From Liolophura sinensis (Eukaryota > Mollusca > Polyplacophora > Chitonida > Chitonidae): a DNA stretch of 64,000 nucleotides. Shown here piece by piece: positions 49,501-58,141 of this stretch (position 1 is the stretch's first letter; every line of letters begins with the position of its first letter). Where the stretch lies: contig NC_088295.1 in assembly GCF_032854445.1 (NCBI RefSeq), positions 75,914,028-75,978,027 of the forward strand. Reading direction: 5' to 3'. The position numbers and the translations under genes are program-made. The notes under the pieces are model-generated. The model saw nothing but the letters and a program-made list of their open reading frames with translations, had not been told where the DNA came from and did no database searches.

Positions 49501-52500
49501 CTTGATAAATTATATAAATTTCAAATGTTTTAAATGACAAAATTTTACTACATGTACCTAAATTACCATAAATTTTGTCCAAGACTAACTTGTGCATTTT
49601 TCCTGATTCTGAGAGTTCTGTTGAGTTTAGAAAGGTATTTTGCAGTTTGCTTGGAATATGGGATGATATTCGACAGAAATTACAAGTTTTAAAATTAAAA
49701 AAAAAAATTTATCCCATTCATTTGTCTCCAAAAATGCCCTATTGTGGACGAAAATTTAGGTCATTTAGGGTATATATATATATATGGAATAAATAGGTCA
49801 TAAATATCCATTTATATGGTATGTATAGGGATATGGCTGTCTGGTTACCATGACAACCATGGAATGAACAAATGTGAGTCTTGACAAATCGTCATCTGTG
49901 TGTGTATGTATCCACCAAAGGTTAAAATTCTACACAGAAAACAGTTGGCATTATAGCCTGAACATGAAATCATATATATTTATATTGCATGTAGAGGGAA
50001 AATGGCAACCTGGTAGCCATGACAACCTCGCAAATAGACAAATGAGACTCGCGGGCATCATCATCTGTTTATGTATGTATCCATCAAAAACAATGGAAGC
50101 TCTATGTGGAAAACAGTTGGAGTTATAGCCTGGACACGAATCAGATGGACAGATGGACAAAATCGCAACGTCATACGCTCCGCACAATGGTGGGGGCATA
50201 TAAAGAGATCAGCAAAGCACTGATCATGCTGAACAGAATGTGGTTGTTGTTAAGCTTTCATTTACAGTTAAGAATGTGGAATCTAACCTTTTCAACAGGA
50301 ATCTAACATTTTTGCTGCTGTTTTTGACTCACTTGAATTAATTCACAATCATGATTTATTTTTGTCATACTTCTTAACTTGTTGATGTTAATAAAAGCTC
50401 AGTCTAAAATGCCACAGACTACATTAGAGATTTCCAGTCCATCAATAATTATAGCTTACTGACATAATGGTTGCCATAAAGCCTTTCTTTACTTTGGGAT
50501 CTGATCACAGGACATGAACTTCGATTGAAACTGCTGTTATTATTTTAGAGAGTACAGTTTTCATTAAAAATTCAAAAATTTCAAACAACTGCAAAGCTAC
50601 ATTACAAGACTGGATCTCCATTTCCCCAAAATAAAACATCTGTATCACTGGCAGCATAATTTTTGTAGGTGTGCTTTTGTCTCATAAGAGCTTCCTACTG
50701 GATTATATTTCAAAGCAAACAATGCTGAGGTAGTGAGAATCCTGACAGTTTGTTGCCATGGGCAATATAACACCAACACCAAGCTGTATATCTGTGAGAT
50801 TATGAGGATAATCCCTTTTCTTTAGCCTGTGATGTAAACAAATAATTATCTCTATATATCTGTAAACCATGTCAAAGATCTCAATTCCACTGGCGCTCGC
50901 CACTGTCGCAAATTTAGAAAAAAATTTTGAAATGGCGAAAAAAAATGTGAATTTACTTAGAAAATGTACAAACGCTACTCAAAATTTACCTGGCGAGGTT
51001 TTCCTAGTACTTTTCAGGCCCAAGAATTTTCTGGAGTTTTAAGGGTATTTTCTCTATATTTTGGATGGGAACAATTCATTCTTTAAGATGGATAGGAAGC
51101 TAGAGATCACCTGATCTCCTTAGTAACAAACGGCGTGGGTGAAGAAAACAGTCCTCCTAACTTTATGACATACGAAAATGCCTATTTTTGAATCGCTATC
51201 AGCAATCTTGTATCTGTTGAATTTGTATAATTGTCAGCATTCCAGATAGTCTAAGTATTTCTGCAGAGCTATTTGTTATTTTGTACAACTAGGCCTTACT
51301 GGTCGCTATCGAAGTGGAAAAAGTGACCTTTTACTTTACTTTCACTTTGAACAGCCTCATTTCAGCGAAACAACAACAACACTCTCATACGGCGATTTTA
51401 CCTGACAGAAATCTACAAAGGGGGTTCAGCAATCTTGCAAGTTGACTTACATTAGCTAACGCTTGAAAATCATTCTTGTTGAATAATGAACGAGAATCAT
51501 GGAATTTTGGGGGGATGCCATTCATAATCGAGCTCAATTATCAAGGGAGATAAATATAGGTAGTGTTAGACCTGTAAATGAAGTTACCTCCCTTGAAAAA
51601 TTTAACCCTTTTCACTTCAATAATCTATTTTAAGGAAGTAAATTCAATGTTTCAGAATACGTACCGACATATAAATGTGTACATAGTATGCTTTTCTCCA
51701 GTCATACTGTGTAACTCTAGTGTATTGATCATAATGCTGCAATTAAATGAACTAAATTTACAAATTTATTGCCTAACAAATTATTTTGAGGAAATTGCAT
51801 TTTACTAGGACACTACAGACGGATCGAAAAAAGGATAGATTTTCACTCTATCAAGGAATGGTCCATAATTTTGAGGGCAACTGTTCTAAATGCAGCATGG
51901 AATAACTTCTGGAAGAGAACAAACTGATTCTAGCAGCTATATCAAGGCAGATAAAAATGAATTACAGCTGGAGACTAACAAGAGTCATTCAGATACTGCT
52001 CCCATCCAATCAGTTGATGATCACATAGACTAAGTCACAGCGGCTGAGAAAGTATAGCTAAAGAAAAACAGTCTTGGTTACAAAATCTGATGAGTCGCTA
52101 AAGTGAGTGGCAAAAAAAAAAAATACTGAATCAGAGAAAGCCTAGTTGAAAGCCACTACCACAAAACATAAATTCTTAATTACATGTAAAACCATAAATG
52201 TACGTACTTAACCTAAATCGGAGCTAAACAAGCTCTAAATCTGAGCTTTATCGGAGAACCCAAGTCCTAAAGCTGTACAGTCTCCTCTCTTTCAAAACAT
52301 CTCAATTTTCATTCCCAAGGGGAGTTAAAGAGCTCCACTTTTACAGTTAATCTTGATTTTATGCTGCACATGTGATGAAGAGGCTTACCCATGAGGTATA
52401 CTTCTGCAGAACTGACTGTCGGAGGGCTGTAGTCAGGTTGTAATCCTCAGAGCTGTGGTGCACTTGATGGGCTGCCCACATTATGTTCACTTCTGAAACG

Positions 52501-55500
52501 ACACAGGAAGTGATGAAATTAGCCAGGTCAAAGTCTCAGTCAATATGTTTTTCTAGGCTTTAGGAGATACGGAATCATTTCCAATTTATCCGGGCATTTC
52601 CAGCAGCTAAATGTGGCATTCATGTGGTTGGTGGAACGGCCAGTAGCAATGTTTGTAAATATATATATAATGGTGACATCTTTATTAACTCGATGTCATT
52701 TATGTACAATGCATTTTCATAGAAATTCATTTACATGCATCGCAGTCTTACAGACTGACTTTGACATGAGGCGGTCTAACAGATAAATACAAAATAGATT
52801 CTAAGCTTTAAACTGCAGTTTAAGCTGCCCCAGAGGTTAGTTCGTAAAGTAAATAGCCTGCTGTGATGATGTCATTGGTGATGGGTGTCAAAATGACTTG
52901 GTTCAGGGAAGGATGCTAAGCTGGTCCCCGGTTCCCAGTATGTTTATCAATGACATCACCACTGACAGAAAATATGCATAAAATAAAGGGGTGATTAAGA
53001 AAAAAAAAATATGCTTCAAAAATGAAAAATTCTTTTTAATTTCTTTTTCACATTTTCATTAAACAATGTTCTTCTTTTTATCTATCCTAGAATGTGGATG
53101 CAGTGGCAGAATACCCGTACGATTTCAAACAGTGCAAATGTACAGTATACCATGAGCCAGTCTGTGGAACCAGTAGTAACCCAAATCTACTGCCAGGAAG
53201 GCTAACCACCAAGTCCATGCTGAGTCCCAGGCTAACTCATACACGCAAAACTTCTCAAACACCCAAACGTAAGATCCCAACTCAACTGTGCGCATAAGGT
53301 ATCTGCAAATGAAAGTTTAAAGGAGAATTCCTGTATCTGTATTTAAAATAAACTAAGGGTTTAAATGAAAAATCCTGTAGTTTGCAGGGCCTGATTTGAT
53401 AAGGTTGTGAACCCTGTACACAGTTTACAGGCACCACTAGTTTGTGTGCCTAAACAAGAAATATAAAAAAAAAAATCATACAAAAAATGGTATTCATTTA
53501 AAAAATAACAAATATTGTTCATGATAGATTTAATACAGTTATTATATAGCAGGAATATATATATGGAATATTATATAGCGCCATATATATCAGGAATTAA
53601 GTTTGATTAATTGTATACTTTATTACAGGCTGAATATACCCATCAGTTTCAATCATACAAAGGCTGGAATCAGCCAACATCTGGTTTTATCTCTTGTGGT
53701 CCCATCCCAATTGAGAGAATCCTTCAGTTCTGCATCCAACCCATCAGTCTGATCATCACTGCAGTAATCAGCCTGAGAAATTTAACCTGAACTGAGTCTG
53801 CAGAGTAAATAGTTTTCTTTCTATCATTCTATGTGTACATATATCTTCTATCCATATACTTGATACAAACCCCTTTAGATGAATATGTCAGTTGAATATC
53901 AGTGAGTTAAACTCATGAGTCTAATTTTTCTAACCAAACATATAAATCCTTGAACTGTGTAAACAAAAGCTACAACTTACCCTTAATTTCATATGTTTAA
54001 CATTTCAGAGAATAAAGTGAAAGTAGTCTCTCATCTACATGTAAACTAAACAACAAAGCTACAGAAACATTCAACATGAAAGGACCACTTTTAAATAAAG
54101 GCTTTTAAAGCTTTGCCTCGCATCATACATCGCATCATGCAGATGTCAGTCAACCTGCTAAACTCCTTATTGTTCAGCTCCAGCATGGGTACTTATGGTA
54201 GTACTTACAGAGGAAGACGAGAGAAAAGTCCAGCACTCATAGAGGTCACACCATCATTTATCCGCATTTTCTTATCTCCTTTAATCAAGGAGATTGTTAG
54301 CTCTATGGCCACAAACAACATAAAGGATGGCACAGACTGAAAGTCAAAGAAGATAAAGTATATAAAGTATATAAATACCTACTTGAATCATTTATATACA
54401 AAGCAAATGTGTAATCTATTTATATGCTCATATATTCAATGTTTTTTGTTGTTTTTTTTTGTGTGCTGTACTCAAGAATATTTCACTAATACAGCAGCTA
54501 GCATTATGGTGGGAGGAAACCAGGAAGAGCCCTGGGGAAACCCTTGAGCAGGTTGCTGGTAGACCTTCCTACTTAGAACCAGTGAGAAATACAGCATGAG
54601 CTAGATCTGAACTCGCAGCGACCACATGGATGAGAGGCTTATGCGCCGCTGTGCTGCCCTAGCATGCTAACAATCATGTACGGACGTACAGATGTCAAAG
54701 ACAGCTGTGGAGGGAAATGTCCAGCCAAAGTTTTGATGTTTGTCCTTAGGTTTCTCACACGGTGGGCCAAACAATACGCTGGTTTACTAAGAATGCATGT
54801 TGGAACACTCACAGCATGACTTTAATGGATGGCTTGCAGTAACCATCAGTTTAAGGCACAGTGAGTGGTACGGCAATACTTTGACGCCTACATATCTAGT
54901 CAAAATGTCAGTGAACAAAGATCTTCTCTCCTATCACTTTTACGAAAAAATTTACAGCGACCATAGTCTTGAGACTGCTCTGATCTTAGGTCTGGCAAAA
55001 CTTTTGTTCGGCCATGGATGGCCCCAAACCGTCAGAGCACGCTCTATTCAAAACCTGATGCAGTTTACTGCCCTTGTCAAATATGTCGAGACTGTCAGTA
55101 CTGTCAGGAGTCTCCAGCCCACACATCCTTGGAAATAATCAATCGATGCTGTGATTGAGATAAACTGCCAGGCGAAAAGATAAGGAACATAAGTGTCTGC
55201 AAATTTAAGTCTGTGGAATTCATAATATTTAATTTTTTTTCTCAAACGCCGTTGACAAACTGTCACGGTAACTGCATCAGGTTTTTAAATGAAGCGCACT
55301 CTGGCGCTGGATTGGAAACATCCTTGGCCGAACAAAATTTTTGCCAATCCTAACGTCAGTGCAATCTCGGACTACATCGACCAAAGTTCAATTACCACTC
55401 CTCTGTAGTGCGTGACGTTTGCAAAACACCGCGCAAACGGTAACATTTCGCTTTTTATCAAGGGAGAATATTGTGAAAATAGATGTGTGACAGTCGCACC

Positions 55501-55610
55501 TCTCGTGTGTAGTTCGGGACATCACTGACATCTCTGAATGACGTCTCGTTTGGAGTTACGAGGTAAAACAGTCTTCTAACTCCTGTCAAAAGTGACACAT
55601 TCCCCGCCAT
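40352..55610 (-). CDS. AGMO: Alkylglycerol monooxygenase gene, 11 coding exons
   Basis: AGMO (TMEM195) is an ER multi-pass membrane enzyme of the fatty acid hydroxylase superfamily. It uses tetrahydrobiopterin and di-iron to cleave the O-alkyl bond of alkylglycerols. Eleven exons, ATG at 55610 and TAA at 40352-40354, join with consistent phases into 448 residues, close to the roughly 445 of the human enzyme as I know it. The eight-histidine signature is complete: HRLAH 126-130, HQVHH 139-143, HRVHH 215-219. Other family segments present are SSEDYNL 144-150, LNTPSHH 209-215, IDKNYAG 226-232, TFQAED 243-248, YGLTHP 253-258 and SVIFKGPGW in exon 8. Hydrophobic segments lie in exons 2, 3, 5, 9, 10 and 11. 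All introns are GT-AG. Introns 5, 7, 8 and 9 hold tandem arrays, intron 1 a SINE, intron 4 a dispersed repeat and intron 5 a Tc1 relic. Divergent from PIR. Nothing suggests a pseudogene. Confidence 0.96.
40962..41044 (-). CDS. AGMO: AGMO coding exon 10 (residues 353-380)
   Basis: 83 bp after a TACACAG acceptor. Encodes the hydrophobic [20 protein letters not shown] and GRLFDN, aligning with the vertebrate LTLTSIGFLLDQR segment. Donor GTTAGT, exit phase 2. Confidence 0.92.
41152..41895. repeat. Tandem array, 98 bp unit, AGMO intron 9
   Basis: About 7.5 units with CATGGCTCCACCGTCCTCGT, ATGGTAAGCCCACCAAGGTC, GGATCATGTTCCAATGTACA and a TGATGGGCATACGATCAG segment. GGCTCC recurs at 41296 and 41394 (98 bp). 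A short partial unit stands at the start. The frame at 41803-42036 is a by-product. Confidence 0.95.
42219..43535. repeat. Tandem array, 36 bp unit, about 36 copies, AGMO intron 9
   Basis: The unit has CAGGATGGCAGGATGATATA followed by CCCATGATGGTACCGC. Unit types differ mainly in (A/G)CC(G/A)(C/T)C and in the CCCATGATGG versus CCAATGATTG part. Since 36 is divisible by three and three frames lack stops, reading frames of 400-474 codons appear on both strands. The array lies wholly inside an intron of AGMO and lacks splice or homology support for being a gene. A block of seven units (252 bp) is present twice in tandem, at about 42645-42896 and 42897-43148. Confidence 0.95.
43953..44069 (-). CDS. 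AGMO: AGMO coding exon 9 (residues 314-352)
   Basis: 117 bp; only one frame is open across it, and it is the frame that phase 0 requires. Encodes [16 protein letters not shown] and a membrane segment [15 protein letters not shown]. This is the least conserved part of the protein, as in other family members. The acceptor CTTGTTTCAG is the last unit of a short tandem array. Donor GTAAGT. Confidence 0.88.
44080..44390. repeat. Short tandem array next to AGMO exon 9 acceptor, about 22-28 bp unit
   Basis: Units of the type AATCAAACAAGGGATATGAG, repeated about 11-12 times with length variation, fill most of the 425 bp intron 8. On the minus strand each unit reads as ATATCCCTTGTTTGATTAAT. The exon 9 acceptor itself reads as ACATCCCTTGTTTCAGG, so it is the terminal unit of the array. 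Confidence 0.85.
44495..44629 (-). CDS. AGMO: AGMO coding exon 8 (residues 269-313)
   Basis: 135 bp, phase 0 at both ends. Encodes [36 protein letters not shown] and GNIEDIPK. The acceptor TCTTTCAG lies at the edge of a 47 bp tandem array made of copies of the same acceptor region. Donor GTATAT. Confidence 0.95.
44612..44855. repeat. 47 bp tandem array built from the AGMO exon 8 acceptor
   Basis: About five units of the type GTGGCAGAACTGAAAGA(G/T)G, AATACAGGAGATCTGACATA, TACCAGAT; starts at 44621, 44668, about 44716, about 44760 and about 44806. On the minus strand each unit contains a pyrimidine tract plus CTTTCAGTTCTGCC-like sequence, that is the exon 8 acceptor and the first ten or so exon bases. 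AG is kept in the native unit and in the unit near 44716 and lost in the others. Confidence 0.9.
45079..45158 (-). CDS. AGMO: AGMO coding exon 7 (residues 242-268)
   Basis: 80 bp. Encodes [20 protein letters not shown] and EPFKIQ, one of the most conserved stretches of the family. Donor GTAGGT, phase 0. Confidence 0.95.
45722..45815 (+). mobile_element. Fragment of a dispersed repeat (AGMO intron 6)
   Basis: TTACCATGGCAACTGTGCAG, ATGGACAAATGTGTGACATG and the following TGTCATGTCTGTATA resemble the repeat at 49845-50196. Immediately after, CACTGAACAAAAAAAAAAGA (45819-45838) looks like a Tc1/mariner terminus without a partner. The rest of intron 6 (45159-47184) holds nothing recognised. Confidence 0.45.
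47185..47317 (-). CDS. AGMO: AGMO coding exon 6 (residues 198-242), third histidine box
   Basis: 133 bp. Encodes [20 protein letters not shown], then [12 protein letters not shown] and LIVWDRLF. Histidine box 3 is H215, H218 and H219. Donor GTGAGT, exit phase 1. Confidence 0.96.
47923..48155 (-). pseudogene. Tc1/mariner transposase relic, C-terminal half (AGMO intron 5)
   Basis: On the minus strand the translated fragments run in the order expected for a Tc1-like transposase, in different frames: [17 protein letters not shown] and NVQVLDWP (with the second catalytic aspartate), then NRRVHR, then QANGGHTQY and a stop, the typical C-terminal end. The segment between DWP and RRVHR that should carry SPDLNPIEH and the third catalytic residue is missing, and in-frame stops separate the pieces. 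The element is dead and truncated. Confidence 0.85.
48181..49060. repeat. Tandem array, about 55 bp unit, AGMO intron 5
   Basis: About 16 units with GCCACAGTAAACCCACACCC, GGCCTTCCAGTTATTTGGAC and AGGGTGGCCCACCCA. CCCAG recurs at 48181, 48236 and 48291 (55 bp). Two unit types partly alternate: ACCCGGCC with GGACAGGGTGG, and TCCCAGGCC with GGATAGGACGC. The 64-75 codon frames inside are by-products. Confidence 0.95.
49292..49387 (-). CDS. AGMO: AGMO coding exon 5 (residues 166-197)
   Basis: 96 bp, phase 0 at both ends. Encodes a membrane-associated segment [20 protein letters not shown] and FQFWIHTE. Donor GTAATG. Confidence 0.94.
49845..50196 (+). mobile_element. Dispersed repeat (AGMO intron 4)
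   Basis: Two diverged internal units of about 165 bp, each with (C/T)CATGACAACC, ATGAAC or CTCGCAAA, TGTATCCA(C/T)CAAA, ACAGTTGG(C/A)(A/G)TTATAGCC. The element ends with CGCACAATGGTGGGGGCATA. A copy in the opposite orientation is at 59415-59960. I recognise the motif order as common in molluscan DNA. The remainder of intron 4 (up to 52388) holds nothing recognised. Confidence 0.65.
52389..52492 (-). CDS. AGMO: AGMO coding exon 4 (residues 131-165), second histidine box
   Basis: 104 bp after a GTTTCAG acceptor. Encodes [19 protein letters not shown] and [10 protein letters not shown]; histidine box 2 is H139, H142 and H143. Donor GTAAGC, phase 0. Confidence 0.96.
53151..53302 (-). CDS. AGMO: AGMO coding exon 3 (residues 80-131), first histidine box
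   Basis: 152 bp after an ATTTGCAG acceptor. Encodes [26 protein letters not shown] and [13 protein letters not shown]; the last contains histidine box 1 (H126, H130). Donor GTATAC, exit phase 1. Confidence 0.95.
54209..54336 (-). CDS. AGMO: AGMO coding exon 2 (residues 38-79)
   Basis: 128 bp, entering in phase 0 and leaving with two bases of codon 80. Encodes a hydrophobic segment ([15 protein letters not shown]) followed by the [17 protein letters not shown] signature. Donor GTAAGT. Confidence 0.93.
54440..54670 (-). mobile_element. tRNA-derived SINE, nearly complete (AGMO intron 1)
   Basis: From low to high coordinate: GTACTCAAGAATATTTCACT, GCAGCTAGCATTATGGTGGG, AGGAAACCAGGAAGAGCCC, GCAGGTTGCTGGTAGACCTT, ACAGCATGAGCTAGATCTGA, ACTCGCAGCGACCACATGGA, GAGAGGCTTATGCGCC, then GCATGCTAAC from the tRNA-like head. 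Same sense as AGMO. The tail has been replaced by T-rich sequence. Confidence 0.85.
55500..55610 (-). CDS. AGMO: AGMO coding exon 1 (residues 1-37)
   Basis: Starts ATGGCGGGG and encodes the N-terminus including [14 protein letters not shown] and DVSDVPNY, which align with the vertebrate MLFYTMKPSETSF / EVPDY region. It ends in phase 0 before GTGCGA. An upstream out-of-frame ATG at 55615 closes after nine codons, so the second ATG is chosen. Confidence 0.9.
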
Positions 55611-55654
55611 TTCATCCACGTGATATGCCGCCTAAATCAACGAAGTCAAGTATC

Positions 55655-55664
55655 TTTATATAAA
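55655..55664. promoter_or_regulatory. Palindromic TATA-like element between AGMO and PIR
   Basis: TTTATATAAA is a perfect 10 bp palindrome 45 bp upstream of the AGMO ATG. On the minus strand it reads TATATAAAG, a good TATA box, which would give AGMO a very short 5' leader. Because it is symmetric it could serve PIR too, but no PIR start was located. Positional inference only. Confidence 0.3.
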
Positions 55665-56436
55665 ACGTAAGCACGTAAGATGACTTACTCTTCCAGGTAT
55701 ATGCTTACTACTGCTTTGTTATCACGATTAAGTGAAATTAATTCTTCGTTTTTTTCGTTTACCTTGCAGAATTCGAAATAAGTGGCTTATTTTTATTGCA
55801 GTTTGGGGCGGTCAAGGTCAGCGCACTGTTGCGTTTGAAATAACACATGTGTTTTGTTTATTTGGACTGAATTAGGTCAAAGGGAGGAGACGATCTGAAT
55901 TCACAATGATCTAGCTGTCACCCTCGAATATCTGACTTAGGTTCCTTTCCTTTGTTACTTGTCATTACTTTATTTGGAGCACCAAGTCTTATTTATCCTG
56001 GTCACTTTGTTACAGGTAGTGAGGTACGTTCTGCTTTTGTTTATAATCTGAGCGTTTCATTTTTTTTTCTTAATCTTGTCGAAAAGTTTGAAATGGAGTG
56101 ACGGTATAAATCAAACGAATTTTTTTAAGTTACAAACGATATTAGGGATATTGAGCACGTTGTTGCGTGATCATGGTGATTACAAAAAGATGCGAATCTT
56201 ATCAGTTTGCAAAAGTCCATTGTGGCTATGTGGTCCTGCATTAATCACGTCGTAATTGTGAAAGTCCATTGAAGTTCAAATTGAACTGATATAACAGACC
56301 GAACTATCGTTCATCATATTTTTTATATCCATATATTGCAAACCGGAATGCATGTAAGTAAATCCCTGTTGAGGAAAGCAACATATGCAGTTGTGAGAGG
56401 TCTTAGCATTAGCACAATTCTAGGGCTAGCCTCATA

Positions 56437-56464
<28 letters not shown>

Positions 56465-56467
<3 letters not shown>

Positions 56468-56620
56468 CTTGGGTTTTTATGTCATACTTAGCAATTTTTC
56501 AGCCACATGATGTTGAGTGCCAAGCGAGGCAGCAGCAAGTAGCAGTTTTAAAGTCTTTGGTATGACCCAACCTGGGTTGGAGCCTTATAGTAGTCTAGCC
56601 GTAATAAATCGCTATGCATT
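56465..56620 (+). mobile_element. Interspersed repeat, second family (plus strand)
   Basis: TTTTATGTCATACTTAGCAA, TTTTTCAGCCACATGATG, GTGCCAAGCGAGGCAGCAGC, TTTTAAAGTCTTTGGTATGA and CCTGGGTTGGAGCCTT follow the same 3' order as the copy at 19735-19965. Confidence 0.65.
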
Positions 56621-56885
56621 AACCATGCTGGAGACAAGAACATGCTGAAGCACTTAATGTGCTTCATCAAACTTACACTCTGAATGTTCCTACGTGTACT
56701 CTTAGTGAAACCTACATATTGTTTGGTTGTTGGCAAAACCTTGATACAAAGAAACCCAAAGATAAACATCCAAACTTTGGCTTGATGTTTTACTCTAGCG
56801 CCATATTTTGACGTTAGGAGTCTACATCTACTCTAGATGTTTACTGCCAGGTTAAGGGTTAATGATGTGGTAGGGCTTCCAGTCA

Positions 56886-57042
56886 TAGATGGGAAGGCCT
56901 GTCAGCAGCCTGCAGATGGTTTTTGGCTTCCCTTGAGCTCTGCTCACGCCCCCACCACCCTAAACATAATGCTAGTTGCTGTCATTTGAATAAAATATTC
57001 TCAAGCAGGGTGTCAAAACACCAAGCAAATAAATAAATAAAG
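56886..57042 (+). mobile_element. SINE fragment (plus strand)
   Basis: GATGGGAAGGCCTGTCAGCA, GCCTGCAGATGG, TAATGCTAGTTGCTGTCATT, AATATTCTCAAGCAGGGTGT and an AAATAAATAAATAAAG tail match the family. It lies between AGMO and PIR. Confidence 0.75.
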
Positions 57043-58011
57043 ATGGTTTATATATACTGAAATCATTAATGAGCATCGCCATATAAATCTAGAACGCTGC
57101 TCAGCAAAGTTCTTGAAAAATGAACACTTTTTATTTCATTTTCAATAAAAGCAGTTATGTCATCATGACAAAAAGATTTAGTCCATGTTACCAATATGCT
57201 GGATGTAGTTGACTCATTTGCAACAGTGTTGATTATGATCTGTTTTTGAGTGATAGCTTGCAAATTAGTTCGCCCTAAAATAATTTATAATTTATTTGAA
57301 TATTTAGTCCTGATGGCATGCAGCATCACATTACTATTGTGAACATTGCAGGAATGAGCAGAAAAATGCAATTTTCTAAAGTAATTCATCCTCAGCTAAA
57401 TGTACATTTATATATACTACATGCAGATCTTCTTTATTAATACAACATGTGAACAAGTCATGGTGTAAAAATCTCCTGTATAGTCTCTTAAACTGTTTTA
57501 ATTCTTGACACACCAAATGACAGCATACAAGTTGTTATAACCATGTAGGCATGTTTTCAACACCACACAAGTATGGGTGTGATACGCTGATCATGGCTGG
57601 AATATATAGGCATATACTACATGGATGTATAGGGGTGTATGGTTAATGCCTCCAGCTTAATTTAGCCAAAGTTTGTGATGGTTTCTATAAAGCATTTTTC
57701 TGTTGTGCATTTCTTGTCAGATTTTCCACAGTCTGCAGCCCCTGTCAGTGTTCATAGTATCAACTTCTGTAGAGACATTGGGTAAACACTCTTCCAATAA
57801 GGAACAAATCCCAGCTTTTGAAAAGGGCTAAGGTACAGGCAGGTACATGCATGTATAGGTCCAAGTATAATGTATAGTTACCTTAATGTGTCTCTTTTAA
57901 TCATGTAAGATTCGTTATTTTGACTCGAAAGTTTATCTTTTCTGATATAAGATTATCATTGGTTGATTTAAATGCCTGCCATGCTTTGAATATGTTTCTT
58001 AGAAAGTGAAG

Positions 58012-58141
58012 ATGACACACAGAACTGTCACTAAGATTGCCTCACCAAAGATTCAGACAGAAGGTGGAGGGTTTTTAATTCGGAAGGTGATAGGAGGTGT
58101 TATCCCGACATGTGACCCATTTTTAATGCTGGACCATATAG
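58012..58141 (+). CDS. PIR: PIR coding exon 2 (residues 1-43; first coding exon)
   Basis: ATG at 58012 follows an acceptor (TTTCTTAG, 57995-58002) and nine untranslated bases, so an upstream untranslated exon is inferred and this is called exon 2. Encodes [20 protein letters not shown] and DPFLMLDHI. Donor GTATGT, exit phase 1. Confidence 0.92.

Larger units (their letters stand above)
55665..58002. other. AGMO-PIR intergenic region and PIR 5' non-coding DNA
   Basis: Holds the upstream control region of both genes, presumably with at least one untranslated PIR exon since the first coding exon is preceded by an acceptor. A TATG/TGTA microsatellite lies at 56440-56467, a dispersed repeat at 56465-56620 and a SINE at 56886-57042. 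No additional coding exon seen. Confidence 0.4.

Noticed and set aside
55048-55266. 72-codon minus-strand frame upstream of AGMO exon 2, considered as an alternative first exon
   Set aside because: The exon at 55500-55610 gives the family N-terminus and the correct phase; this frame has no similarity.
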